Below are positions 37,101 to 46,796 of a stretch of DNA of 64,000 nt, piece by piece. Position numbers and translations under genes: made by a program. This stretch comes from Schistocephalus solidus (lineage: Eukaryota > Platyhelminthes > Cestoda > Diphyllobothriidea > Diphyllobothriidae): NCBI GenBank assembly GCA_017591395.1, contig WEDG01000393.1, forward strand, positions 88,005 to 152,004, read 5' to 3'. The notes beneath the pieces were generated by a model. It was not told the origin of the DNA. It saw nothing but the letters and a program-made list of their open reading frames with translations, and did no database searches. The first letter of the stretch is position 1. Each line of letters begins with the position of its first letter.

Positions 37101-39536
37101 GCTTTAACAACCACTCTGCCAGAGCCCACTTACGGTCGTTTTGACAATTTCTTGCCATAAGAGAAGTGTATGTGCGGGAAAAGAGTGCACTATATGCTAT
37201 GAAAGTTCGCTTCACCATAAAACAATTGGAGCGCAAGTCACCTATACTGCATCGACTACGTGGAGCAAGCGGTGTATACTGTCGTCGGCGACGATCGAAT
37301 TATAAAGTCAGGACTCATTAAAATAGAGATACATTCCAAAATGCAACAGAATATTCAGACGTTGTTTAACTGTTCTGGAAACGCCTTTTTACGAGATGCT
37401 GTCAGTTCTGGCACAGAAACTGCTAACAGCGCGAAGCAAGGGAATCACAAACATTAATAAGCATGTAGATGGGCAGCTGAGGGCATTCCTGTTCATTGGA
37501 TACTCAATTTAGCTACTTTTGCCAGTTTTATAGTACAGACTATTTTAAGCATCCTTATGCCAAAGAGTATTTAACGAAAGCTCTTCGTTCAATTCACCTG
37601 TCCGGAGACAGCACCGAAGTAGTTATTAATGACCATGCTGAAGATACAAATTCTTATCATCAAAAGCCGCTCTAGTGCATACTATGTCATTATTAATCCC
37701 AACAGGCTTCATCTTAAGAGAAAGAAATGCCAAATGAATTACATGTAGTTGAACTTCCTACATTTTTGGGACACCCTATGCACATCACACGGTAATGGGG
37801 CGGAAGAAAAAAACGAAATTCCTCCTTTGCTTCAAAAATTCGAAAATTAAAGTTCGGTCGAAATATCCTAAACTGAGTATTGTCGAGCTGGCAGTTGATA
37901 CCACTCGAAAAATTGTCCCTACAACCATACAAAGTAGGACACATGGCAAGAACAGAAGGGTCAATAATTTCACATATAAGGAAAACCTTTCCATTACCCA
38001 AGGATCAATACTCCCCTTAAATGATGGTTTACTTTTTAAAATTTACAATCAGTTTGCGAAAAAAGTGACAAACGTAGTTAAAGACTTGCCTCGACTACAA
38101 TTTCACGCATGCGCTCGAACTCTTCGGGGTGAAGAAAAGCGGCAAACTCATCTCTGTTTAATTTGCCATCACCGTCAAGATCGGCTTTATTAAAGCGTTT
38201 TTGATCACGTTCAATAGCTTTCAACAGATCCGGTGCTAAAAATGAAAAAGCAGGTCTAGTTTTAAAAATATGAAGGCAGAATAGATGCTGCGGTAAGAGG
38301 CACCTTATGTACGCTTTTTAAAAGAAATAGGGCTAACCGAACGCTGAACCTAAAATAATATCTTATGAAAATACAAGATAAAAATGGAAAATCTAAAAAG
38401 GAAGTACTATATTTGCTCTTGGAAACACCGGCAGGAACATACTGGTAATCGTGTTATACAACATGATTAGTATTCAACAAAATGACAAAATCACCGAACG
38501 TTAAAATAGGCATTTCAGTGGAACCGCTTTAATGTCTCTTTCTAAACGTCAACCCCTGCTTTCTATAAAACGAGGGGGACTAAAGTCAACGGTATCAACT
38601 CTAATAGCTGCTAATTCTAACGAACTTGTAGTGTACGCCCAGTGTTTAAAAGTAATGGACGTAAGAGTACTGTATAATTATATATTTTAAACTTCTAATA
38701 AAACAGTGAAAAATGCCTCCTATAAAGGCCAAACTGTGATACTCGATGAAGAAACACTTTGCCTTCTTAAATTTGCTGTCTGGAACGCAGGTGAAGTAAA
38801 AATGCAGTATTCGTCAGATTTTAGTTGATCTTAAATGGGTTTAAGCTTTAACAGACTGTTTGTCTAGAGTTCAATTATGGGACGGAGAAATTAACATACT
38901 TCTCGGGTACTAAGAAAATTCACATACAAATAAAAATCACAAAGGTGCACGGTCTCAAAAATATCTGGAAAGAAGAGTAACGAGTATTATATCTTATACT
39001 AGAGTACAGTGCTGCAACCGACCTTGGCCCTCAACGTCGACCTCGTCATCAAAATCATCAGTGAGCTTTGTCTTGTGTTGGGCAAACGTAATCTGATCAG
39101 TCTTGAATTCACTTTTGTACTCTTCGAAAGTTCGGTCGACATCTTCGTCTATGTACTTGTTCGAAATTTTCTTTAGCCAGGCGGTCAACTCGTTATATGT
39201 AACGTAGCCATCGGCATCAGTGTCCATTTTTTCAACTATCTCTCTGAGAGCTATTGAAGACGTGTTGTCATAAACTTACCCTAGCTTCTGGCGGCTTTGT
39301 TCAGGTGTCATATGACTAAACTTTTGTGCCTCATCTTTTCCCAAGAAGGCATCATGATCATAACCAACGTCGTGGACATCGTTATCTTGATGGACAGCTT
39401 GACTCAATTCCTAGTGATGTAAGCTAAGAGGGGCTTCCAGGAATACCTTATCGTAAGCTCTTCCTTTTGGATCGTGAGGCTTTGCCCAAGAGATGCTTAT
39501 GAATGAAAGAACAAGCAGTGTAGAAAAAGCTGCCAT
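31179..39536 (-). CDS. CALU: Calumenin (CREC-family ER calcium-binding protein), complete
   Basis: Seven exons give 317 codons plus stop (human calumenin is 315): 39536-39447, 39410-39280, 39243-39023, 38235-38090, 35187-35127, 33208-33009 and 31283-31179. All phases agree. It has a signal peptide ([18 protein letters not shown]), then the family hallmark [10 protein letters not shown]-hand loops are [12 protein letters not shown] (EF1), [12 protein letters not shown] (EF3), [12 protein letters not shown] (EF4), [12 protein letters not shown] (EF5) and [12 protein letters not shown] (EF6). The EF2 position ([12 protein letters not shown]) lacks the ligands. The end is [12 protein letters not shown] followed by HEEL, an ER retrieval signal. 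CREC proteins bind calcium at low affinity in the secretory pathway and modulate folding, gamma-carboxylation and SERCA/RyR. Introns 1 and 2 are 36 nt each. Intron 4 (38089-35188) starts with GC (GAG|GCAAGT). Reticulocalbin is the alternative name, but the HEEL and [10 protein letters not shown] tail fit calumenin best. Confidence 0.95.
31284..33008 (-). other. Calumenin intron 6
   Basis: This GT-AG intron (GACAAG|GTACTT ... ATTTTAG|GAT) is 1,725 bp. It contains no recognised gene. Short frames at 32294-32509 and 32702-32884 have no motif. Confidence 0.85.
33757..33975 (+). repeat. SINE-like dispersed repeat, copy 2
   Basis: It starts at the CCCGTTGTGCC/TTGGGGCTC words and runs through GCCATTTCTGGCTTATTAG to GGTCATTGATTCGAAC. 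It matches the minus-strand copy at 5040-5245 almost end to end. It is immediately followed by copy 3, in the same orientation. Confidence 0.6.
34002..34140 (+). repeat. SINE-like dispersed repeat, copy 3 (truncated or rearranged)
   Basis: The head (ACCGTTGTGCCTTGGGGCTC) and the following GTAGGCAGTC and GCGACTA words repeat copy 2 with a spacing of about 245 bp. Downstream, CCAGAAATGGTCAT appears in inverted orientation relative to copy 2, so the tail is flipped or belongs to another copy. Confidence 0.5.
35188..38089 (-). other. Calumenin intron 4, GC-AG type
   Basis: This 2,902-bp intron has 5' site GAG|GCAAGT and 3' site TTATCTAG|GAA. It hosts a plus-strand Penelope-like relic at 36440-37075. 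Long but motif-free frames on both strands at 35441-36362 suggest another old repeat that I cannot name. Confidence 0.8.
36440..37075 (+). mobile_element. Penelope-like retroelement relic (RT fragment)
   Basis: Frame-shifted pieces in order resemble Penelope-like [11 protein letters not shown], then [10 protein letters not shown], then [12 protein letters not shown] (catalytic box YxDD changed to YAED), then IRFTIEAE. These are followed by a [10 protein letters not shown] segment and [18 protein letters not shown]. In the family these are RT motifs and the linker toward the GIY-YIG domain. Several frame shifts and stops are present and no GIY-YIG domain is visible. It lies antisense inside calumenin intron 4. 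It is inactive. Confidence 0.65.
38236..39022 (-). other. Calumenin intron 3
   Basis: This GT-AG intron (CAAG|GTCGGT ... CATTTTTAG|CACCG) is 787 bp. Nothing else is recognised in it. Confidence 0.85.
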
Positions 39537-39620
39537 CTCCGACTAGTTGTACACCAGCGGGCTATCGAGAACAGACAACGTCACACGAGATGAAAGGTTA
39601 AGTCAAATGCTCAGCCTCAA
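39537..39620 (-). promoter_or_regulatory. Calumenin 5' flank with TGACGT-like word
   Basis: On the minus strand GTGACGTT lies about 45 bp upstream of the calumenin ATG (39577-39584). The ACGT core is shared by ATF/CREB, ATF6 and XBP1 sites. ER chaperone genes are commonly UPR-controlled, so a UPR-type element is conceivable, but a single short word is weak evidence. Confidence 0.2.
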
Positions 39621-40100
39621 GGAGAAAAAGATCTGATCAGCTATTCTGTCGTACCGGTAATAGTCATAGGTCTGTATGGGTTACCGTCTAGTTTATTTAT
39701 TTGAATGTGGGTTGCTTTTTTATTCTCATCATTTCTGAAATCTAAGAGTGTTCGTCGATATTAATAAGGATTTTTTTTGAAAATTTATACGGGGCATTTT
39801 TCCGTTAAAATACTGGAATATGGATCCGTATTCCAATGCCTGAGTTTGAATTTAGGCCTAGATTTCCTGGTTAAAAAATTTTCTTGGTTACTAGAAAGTG
39901 TTCAACAGAGACGACTTAAAGTAATTATATTACAAATGCAGGCTTTATGCGCTTAAACTATTTCTCAAGTCCGCAGGCAGATCAAATGAGAACTCATGCA
40001 GACATACTGGCTCGTGCAAAATGAAGACTATGATCTGCATTTTAAGTATTTCTGCGTACTGTTCCAAAGAGGCTCAGGATGCATATGGTACTTACCCTAC
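39621..40100. other. Non-coding between calumenin and the transposon
   Basis: No gene or named repeat is seen. Confidence 0.4.
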
Positions 40101-40102
40101 CA

Positions 40103-40163
40103 GCACATGGCCCCGTCAGTAGAGGGGGCCAGACGGGGCCAGACGGGGCCAGAAAGGGGCCAA
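40103..40163 (+). repeat. 10-bp tandem repeat with hairpin, candidate transposon subterminal repeat
   Basis: Three to four copies of GGGGCCAGAC lie in tandem (about 40125-40162), preceded by the inverted word GGCCCCGTC at 40109-40117, which can pair with GACGGGGCC. CACTA-type transposons typically carry 10-20 bp direct and inverted units near their ends. Its position about 450 bp before the transposase frame fits, but no terminal CACTA/TIR was found. Confidence 0.4.
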
Positions 40164-40560
40164 TCACAATCGACTTTCAGGCCATTTGTAAAATATGATT
40201 TGGCTTCTTATAAAGACTGGAAGATATGTTAATTTTTTAATTTAAACCAATATAGGAAATATTTATTAGATAATATACTGTTTAAGCCTAATTAAATAGT
40301 ACTTTGATGAACTGATTTTGGATGGTTTGTTTAAGTCAGCCATTTAGACGCCATTTTTCTACTAAGCGCGTGCTGGCCTGCCGTGTGACTTCTACCACTA
40401 ACCGATTCTTCTCAAATTTGCTGATACTAACGTACGTAATCAAGAGGTCTGGAGATGTTTTTAAGATAATTTGCTACCTTTTGCCTTTTAGATTCTATTT
40501 CTAGTTACGTATGCTTAAGTTAAATGTAAAATAATAATGGTTAATTTGGTAGCTTACTGA

Positions 40561-42284
40561 ATGTTATATATGCCCTCATATCATTTATGTATTGTGTTCT
40601 GTTGTCCATGGAAAGAAACCATGAAGCGAAAATATTACGGAATCAAGAGGAGCACCGTGCATATGCGGGTATTGTGTGCAATGCAGGCGTATTTTGCCGC
40701 AACCGAAGAAGCAGACTGTCCTTCGCCATCGTCGTCGTCGTCGAATTTAAACCCCTCACCGGAGCCACAAATGCCTGAAATATTTCCTGAGGTTTCAAAT
40801 GGTAGGTTTACAGGCAATATTATTTTGAGTTGGAATGCAGAATCAATAGGGGTAACGGAACAGACAAGCCAGTTACAAGGCAGATGTTTTGTAGCTGATT
40901 TGCAGGACGTCTGCCTGAAGACCAACATGCCACTTGCAACGGTTAAAGCTCTGTTGGACATGCTCCGCCCTTACCATCCAGAGGTTCCGAAGGACCCAAG
41001 AACTTTATTGTGTACTCCACGCACTTGCATTAACAAGGACCTGAAGAACGGCAGCTATGTTCACATGGGCCTTGAACGTGGTTTACTGGATGAGCTAAAA
41101 CACTGGCGTGCAACTGAAATTCCTGAGATGGGCATCCAATTGCACATCGATGGGATGAAGTTGTTTAAAGGATCAGGACAATGCCTATGGCCTATTCTTG
41201 CTCGGGTAAACTACCCGGTAGTTGGACGGCCGTTTGTAACAGGCGTGTTCTCTGGATTCGGCAAGCCGGAGCCGCTCGATGATTTTCTGAGCGATTGCAT
41301 TGCTGAATTGAAAGAAATTTTGGGAGTTGGCCTATTGGTTCAACAAACTGGGGAAGTAATTAAAGTTAAGTTATCAAATGTGATATGCGACTCACCAGCT
41401 CACTCATATGTCCGTCAGGGGAAAGCCCACAATGGACACTATGGATGCGACAGGTAAGTCATTTGGTGAAGGTAATGGGAAACACTCTAGGTGCTGTCAT
41501 GTGTGAATTGCAATTGCTAACCACATGACTTTCCCCGTTTATAGCGGGCGTCTTTGTGACGACCGTTCTTTTCGTTCACGAAAGCAGGTACTCCACCACA
41601 GAGGCATATCGCCTTTCGAGGAGTTACCTATCGACATGGTTAGTCGCTTCCCAATGGACTACATGCACCTGGTGTGCTTGGGTGTAATGCGGAAGTAACT
41701 TAATCAGTGGAGATTGTGTGCGAAGAGGTTTTCTTCAGAACTAAATGACCTCATAAAAAAAATGCAGCCGTTGCATGCCGATGGAGTTTTCCCGCAAGTG
41801 TAGAACATTGGATTTTCTCGAGTATTGGAAGGCTGCTGAATTTCGTCAATTTTTGCTGTACATCGGCCCTGTTGTTTTTAAACCATATCTTGACAATGAC
41901 CGTTATATGCATTATTTGCAGTTTTCTGTTGCAGTATATATTTTTTGCCATCCAATTTTTCATAAGACCTGGTTTGATTTCGCCCGCATTTTGTTAAATA
42001 ACTTTGTTTCCGATTTTGCCATATTGTACAGTGATGCGGAGATTGTATATAATATTCATTGTTTAGTTCATCTTCATGAAGATGTGAGCAGGTTTGGAGT
42101 GTTGGATAATTTTTCTGACTTTCCTTTTGAAACTTTTTTACAAATCATTCGTAATTCGATTAAGGGGTCAACAAACGTAGCTGCACAGGTGTACAGGCGA
42201 TTTTCAGAAAGACGTTTGCCTGAGTTGCCATCATGCCCCATGCTGTTGGACGACGATGAGGGTGTACCGCGATATTATATGTAA
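40561..42284 (+). mobile_element. TNP2-like (CACTA superfamily) transposase, nearly intact
   Basis: Exon 1 runs to a donor at 41454 (GACAG|GTAAGT). Exon 2 starts at 41545 after TTTATAG. I favour the ATG at 40621 (MKRKYYGIK) over 40561, because homology-like sequence starts there. Visible blocks are a poly-Ser linker, LHIDGMKLFK ... LWPILARV, PFVTGVFSGFGKP and VICDSPAHSYVR ... GHYGCDRC. Then come FPMDYMHLVCLGVMRK, LDFLEYWKAAEFRQFLLYIGP and YNIHCLVHLHEDV ... FPFETFL. The DG / DsPA / GC-C layout and the DUF4218-like tail match TNP2-type transposases. Lesions are few: one TAA at 41696-41698 and a frameshift near 41770. It is closely followed by the DUF4806-like gene. It is distinct from the second copy at 55.8-57.2 kb. 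Confidence 0.75.
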
Positions 42285-42466
42285 ATATGTTGCTTTTAAC
42301 ATTGATGATCACTTTATTTGCATTCCTTTGTTGTACACGTTCAAAAAATAATGACTGTTTTCAAACGCTTTTTTTCACTTGTATTTTTCAAAGTTTTCCA
42401 TATACATTTTTGAATAAGATTTTAATGCATTTTTATTTGCTTTTAACTCATGTGTGATGTTTTTAG

Positions 42467-43740
42467 ATGTACTGCGTCGTTCAATTTGTCAATGACAAAA
42501 GCGTGGCCGCTGTGGCCTTAGCTTGGTTTGTCAATGAACACTCCGTCATGTGGCAAAAAAACCCAAAGCAACGCGATTACTTGCTAAAAAATAACCTGCA
42601 GCCACCTAACGGTACCAAAGTGTACTCAGTTAGGATTCTGAAAGAAAACCTCAGCCTCGAAAAGGCGAAAAAGTTGGAAAAGAAGGCTGAGGAAACGGAT
42701 GACCTCTCCACCTCGGAGCCAACTGTACTAGGGAGGGGCTACAGAAGGAAGTTAGTTTCAAATGGTATTCATCTACTTATATAGATATCAACGCCAACTA
42801 ACTTCGTCGTCCGAAGATGATGAGGATTTAATTAGCCGGCCAATAGAGCCAGAACGGAGATTGGCTGGCCGATGCTACCATCGATATTGCAGTAAGAACC
42901 TTTGACATAATTTTTATTTTTAGGCCTATCAATGATGAGAATATGCCTGGCCCATCTATGCCTGTAATAACACCAGTACGACCTTCAACGTCGTCCACTT
43001 ATCAGTAAGCATTTTTTTACTAATGTATACCTCAGACTAACAACTGAGCGATCTGACGATGTCCATTCATCATCGATCAAGAAACTACGAAAAGACGTCG
43101 ATTTGCTACGGTACGACTTTTGTCATTGTTGTTAACCTTAATCTAGTCAAAAAGTTGATATCATAGCAGAAATGCAGGTTCGCAACATGGAACAACTGTG
43201 GGCCGCCTTGAACGAAATGCGTCAGGACATAAGGGCGATGGCTGTCAACAACACAGGTACCCAATCAATCAGTCGATTGCCTCTGTGCACAGAAGAGGCC
43301 TACAATGACTTCCTTGGAGGAATGAGTAGGGCACAAGATTATGCCAATGAGGCGGTTGGGATATATTTATTTCTAAACGTTATTCGTGATTTGTAGATTG
43401 AAAGGTTGTCAGTGGTAGGTGGCAGAAATGAAAGGGAGTTTGTCCGGAACCTGTTGACATGTTTCATTGGACCACCCCTTGGCCTTAACTTCTGCTGGGC
43501 CGGATCCACTGACAAGCGGTCATTTATTGGGTGCCCGCTCTATAAAGTTTTTTACAGGTAGGTCTAAACGTTTCCCTAACTTTCTGCAGAAGCCATTCGC
43601 CGAAATACCAGCTTCAATAACTGCTCCGCAGATGTTATTCGCAGAACAGATATTGACTGGTGCCACGGTGCTAGAGATAGATATGGTGGCAGATCAAAAC
43701 GCCGGGTGGCAACTGAGAAGGTAAAACTCCTCAATTGAAT
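42467..43740 (+). CDS. DUF4806-like protein gene, probable transposon companion, decayed
   Basis: An ATG at 42467 opens MYCVVQFVNDKSVAAVALAW, then YSVRILKENLSLEKAKKLEK, AEETDDLS and a basic GRGYRRK patch. This is the N-terminal layout I associate with invertebrate DUF4806 proteins. A break near 42761 (AAATG|GTATTC) is followed by a helical piece (MQVRNMEQLWAALNEMRQDI, 43172 on) and RLPLCTEEAYNDFL. The DUF4806-like core follows: VGGRNEREFVRNLL ... FCWAGSTDKRSF, with YKVFYR just before a small intron (GTAGGT ... TTTCTGCAG). The C-terminal motif EAIRRNTSFNNCSADVIRRT ... YGGRSKRR ends it. Frame changes between pieces mean small introns or decay. It starts 182 bp after the transposase stop in the same orientation. 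Its biochemical role is unknown. Confidence 0.5.
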
Positions 43741-43869
43741 TGAAGTGATAATTATTTTAATCCTAACTTAGTTTCTTATAAATCATTTCATAATGTTCAC
43801 CAAAGTAACCAACATATGTCTTATTTTGTAGGAACCACCAACGGATGACGCCAGCCATGTGGACAAACT

Positions 43870-45700
43870 TTGACAAGTTTATCCAACGCAAGTTAACCCA
43901 AACGCAAGCGGGGATTACGATCTCCGTCTCTCACAGGCATTTCATGCCGCAGTTGACCTAAATATGAAGTACTGCTTGATTGCAGGTGACTTCAATCTCC
44001 CTGAAGTTCATTGGTTTCCACCTTCCGGTCCTGCAAAGTTCGAAAACTTGCTTGAGGCCATAGATACTGGCATGTGGGATCAGGTAGTTGATTTTCCCAC
44101 CCGAGGATCAAACATACTTGATCTTATCTTCTGCAGAGGTTGTCAGCCACTGTCAGTTTCACCTTTAGACCCACTTGGGAGTTCAGACCATGCTATAGTT
44201 GTTTCTTCACTAGAAATCGAGGCTGATGAAACGTTTTCAAAAATATAGCTTTTTCCACGATTTCCGATCAGCAAATATGGGGGGATTACTAACACATCTT
44301 AATTCCCACGATTGGACTAACTTCTTTCTATGTTTCGATGTGAATGTTTTGTACTGGTACATTCTACCAAGTTCTAGGTCCACTCATTTCTCGTTTTTGT
44401 TCCTCGTAAGAAAATAATTTAATGTCAAGGATGAAGTCTACCTCCCTTTATCTTTCCGCCGTATATTGCGTGGACTCTCGCGTCGTTTTTCATCGACTAA
44501 AATGACACTTCCGTCCTGCCATTGATCCAGCAAATCTTTGAACAGGCTAAGAGGCTCTCCGAAGAAAAGCGACTAGCTGAAGAGGTTAACTTTGCCGAAA
44601 ACCCTTCGTACAATGTTGCAAAACTCTTTTTCGCGGACCGGTAAAATCGCAGAGAAAAAACTCAGTACCCTGTACTTCGAGATGCTTTTGAAACCCTATA
44701 GCTGACGCTAAGTTGACGGCTGATAGCTTCAATGCTTTTCTTGTCTAGAAATTTCAGTGAACATTCGGTCGCCCCCTTTCCAAACGTCCGGATTTTGGAC
44801 CGGTAACGTCCTCGAAAACATAACTTTACCCTCTGGGACGTAACCGTAGCCATTCGGCGTTCTCGCCAATCTTACAGTCCTGGACCAGATGGCGTCCCGG
44901 TCAGCGTTCTAAAGGCGGATGCAAATGATATATTTCCGTCACTTCTGTATAAAGATATTCAATCTTGCTCTTGAAAGTGAAACCTTCCCTATTTTATGGA
45001 AGGAATCGCACATTTTGCCTATACCCAAACTCGGCCGAACTACGTCATTTGACGACTTTAGGCCAATAAATACACCGCCAGCAGCCTCGAAGATATTAGA
45101 GACCTTGATTAAAGACAAGTTGATGCGTCAACGCCCGGGTATATAACGGGATGTGGGCATATCATATCTCTAGTAGTTCCTGAATCTGTCAGAGCACTGC
45201 GCCCCTGATTGTCTCTGAAAGCACGCCAAACCACTGGGTTTATTCCCTCGTGAAATTTTAAAACCCTCAATGTTAGACCAGCCTTTATAAATGTATGTCA
45301 GACCTAGTCTGAATACATCGCTCGTTTCTATTTAGCCTTCGCACGCGAGTGAACGGGGAGGAAGATAGAATCAGTCCAGCACTTCTTTACTAAAAGAGTT
45401 TTCTACTTCCAGAGCACAGAAACCTGTCCTACCAACAACGCTGTGAGCTTTACAAGCCTCGACCCGTTGTGGCTTCGTAGATTACAGAAGGGACTATACC
45501 GTTCAAAGCTTTTAAACGGTTTTACCCTTTTAACTTACATCCTTTTGCGCAGCTCTCGACCACCGTCGGCGCACTCAATCATAGAGATGCACAGAAGACC
45601 AGATCCACAACACCGAAAGGAGAAGTACTACACTGTGCACCTGTGCCAACACTTCCCTGGGTCCTAAACTTTAATCTTGATCAACAAGCTGCAAGTGCAT
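43870..45700 (+). mobile_element. CR1/Jockey-like LINE fragment, 5'-truncated
   Basis: It begins inside the endonuclease domain: IAGDFNLPEVHW, NILDLIFCRG and SSDHAIVV (43964-44248). It continues with decayed RT: FPILWKESHILPIPK ... DDFRPIN ... ASKILETLIKDKL (44919-45146). The end is a C-terminal piece LDPLWLRRLQKGLYRS (45443 on) typical of the end of CR1-like ORF2. The catalytic RT box is deleted or unrecognisable. It sits directly after the DUF4806-like gene and probably removed the 3' end of that transposon. Confidence 0.7.
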
Positions 45701-46796
45701 TTTCCTGAAAACACTTTAAAGAACGACCAGGAGTGTTTTCACTGTCAGCTCGACCCCCTACTGTATATCCGTTTTTTTGCCTCCAAATATGCTTTCATAT
45801 GGAATAATCTTCAACTGCAAATTAGGCTGTCGTCTACATTAGCTATTTTTCAAAACCAAATTACGCAAACATTTAACTTCGGAAGATATAAAGTCCTTAT
45901 TGTCTGTTTCCATCCCAAACTCGCAACTTTTGGATTTTGAAAAGGGTCCTCCTGGTATTTGAGGCAGCTCCCTTGATATTATATTGGTCTCTTATTATAT
46001 TTCCATCATCCTCTGCAGAGTCAATCTTTGCATTCACTTTTTCTTGCCCTCCTTTTAAACTAGCATTGCCAACTCTTGACAACCTTCATACTTTCCTCAG
46101 AATTTGCAACCCTGACGATAGTCTCCAGGTTCTGTTGATGATCGAGGCGGGTTCTGATGGTTTTGCCTCTTGATTGGTGGACTATGCAGTCGGCAAGGTC
46201 GCATCTCGATGATGATCTCGTGACCTCTACTGTCCCGTCTTCGTTTCGACCATGTTGTCTACGATGAGTTCATCCTCTCTCACCTCCACCGGTGTTTACA
46301 AACATATGCTCTGACTGCTATATTATCTCTCACTCGACAAGGCGCTTCCGAACCCGCATACGTTGTCAGCAACATCACAGTACTATCCCATTGCATCTAG
46401 CTATTAATTTTTTAGTGAAGAAGTTTTTTCTCCTATTTTTGTTAAATTGGGGGCTCGCTGAACTCCGCCTCCGATTTGCCAGTAGGAGTTTTTTTACTGC
46501 TTCTTTTCTAGTTCACCGTTTATGTTAAAGATTGTTGACTATTGTTTTAAAAATGTCAAATCGTTCTGAATCGGATATACCTACCATATTGTTCATTTCT
46601 GCTGTTAATATGGCTGCTCACATAGTGCAGCAATTATCCACTTTGTATTTATTTATACCGCGATAATAAGTTTGAAATGACGGGGCTCTCTGGGCCTAAA
46701 ATATACAATTTATTTATTTATTATAATGCTTAAACTTGTAGACATTAGTTTTTTCAGCACCGTTTGCATACTGCCAATGTTAAAAATATTCATGAT
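45701..46796. other. Non-coding, likely retroelement 3' remnants
   Basis: No domain is recognised. A TTTATTTATTTATTA run near 46701-46713 resembles a LINE 3' simple-repeat tail and could mark the end of the plus-strand LINE. Confidence 0.35.

Noticed and set aside
37714..38193. Plus-strand 132-codon frame and minus frames at 37.7-38.2 kb
   Set aside because: They overlap calumenin exon 4 and its intron; the proven exon on the minus strand explains the open frame.
40635..40961. 108-codon minus-strand frame
   Set aside because: Shadow of the transposase coding strand.
41696..41739. A 44-nt intron in the transposase (GTAACT ... TTCTTCAG)
   Set aside because: Reading through gives family-like sequence (LNQW ... 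SSELNDLIKK), so the TAA is more likely a mutation than a splice site.
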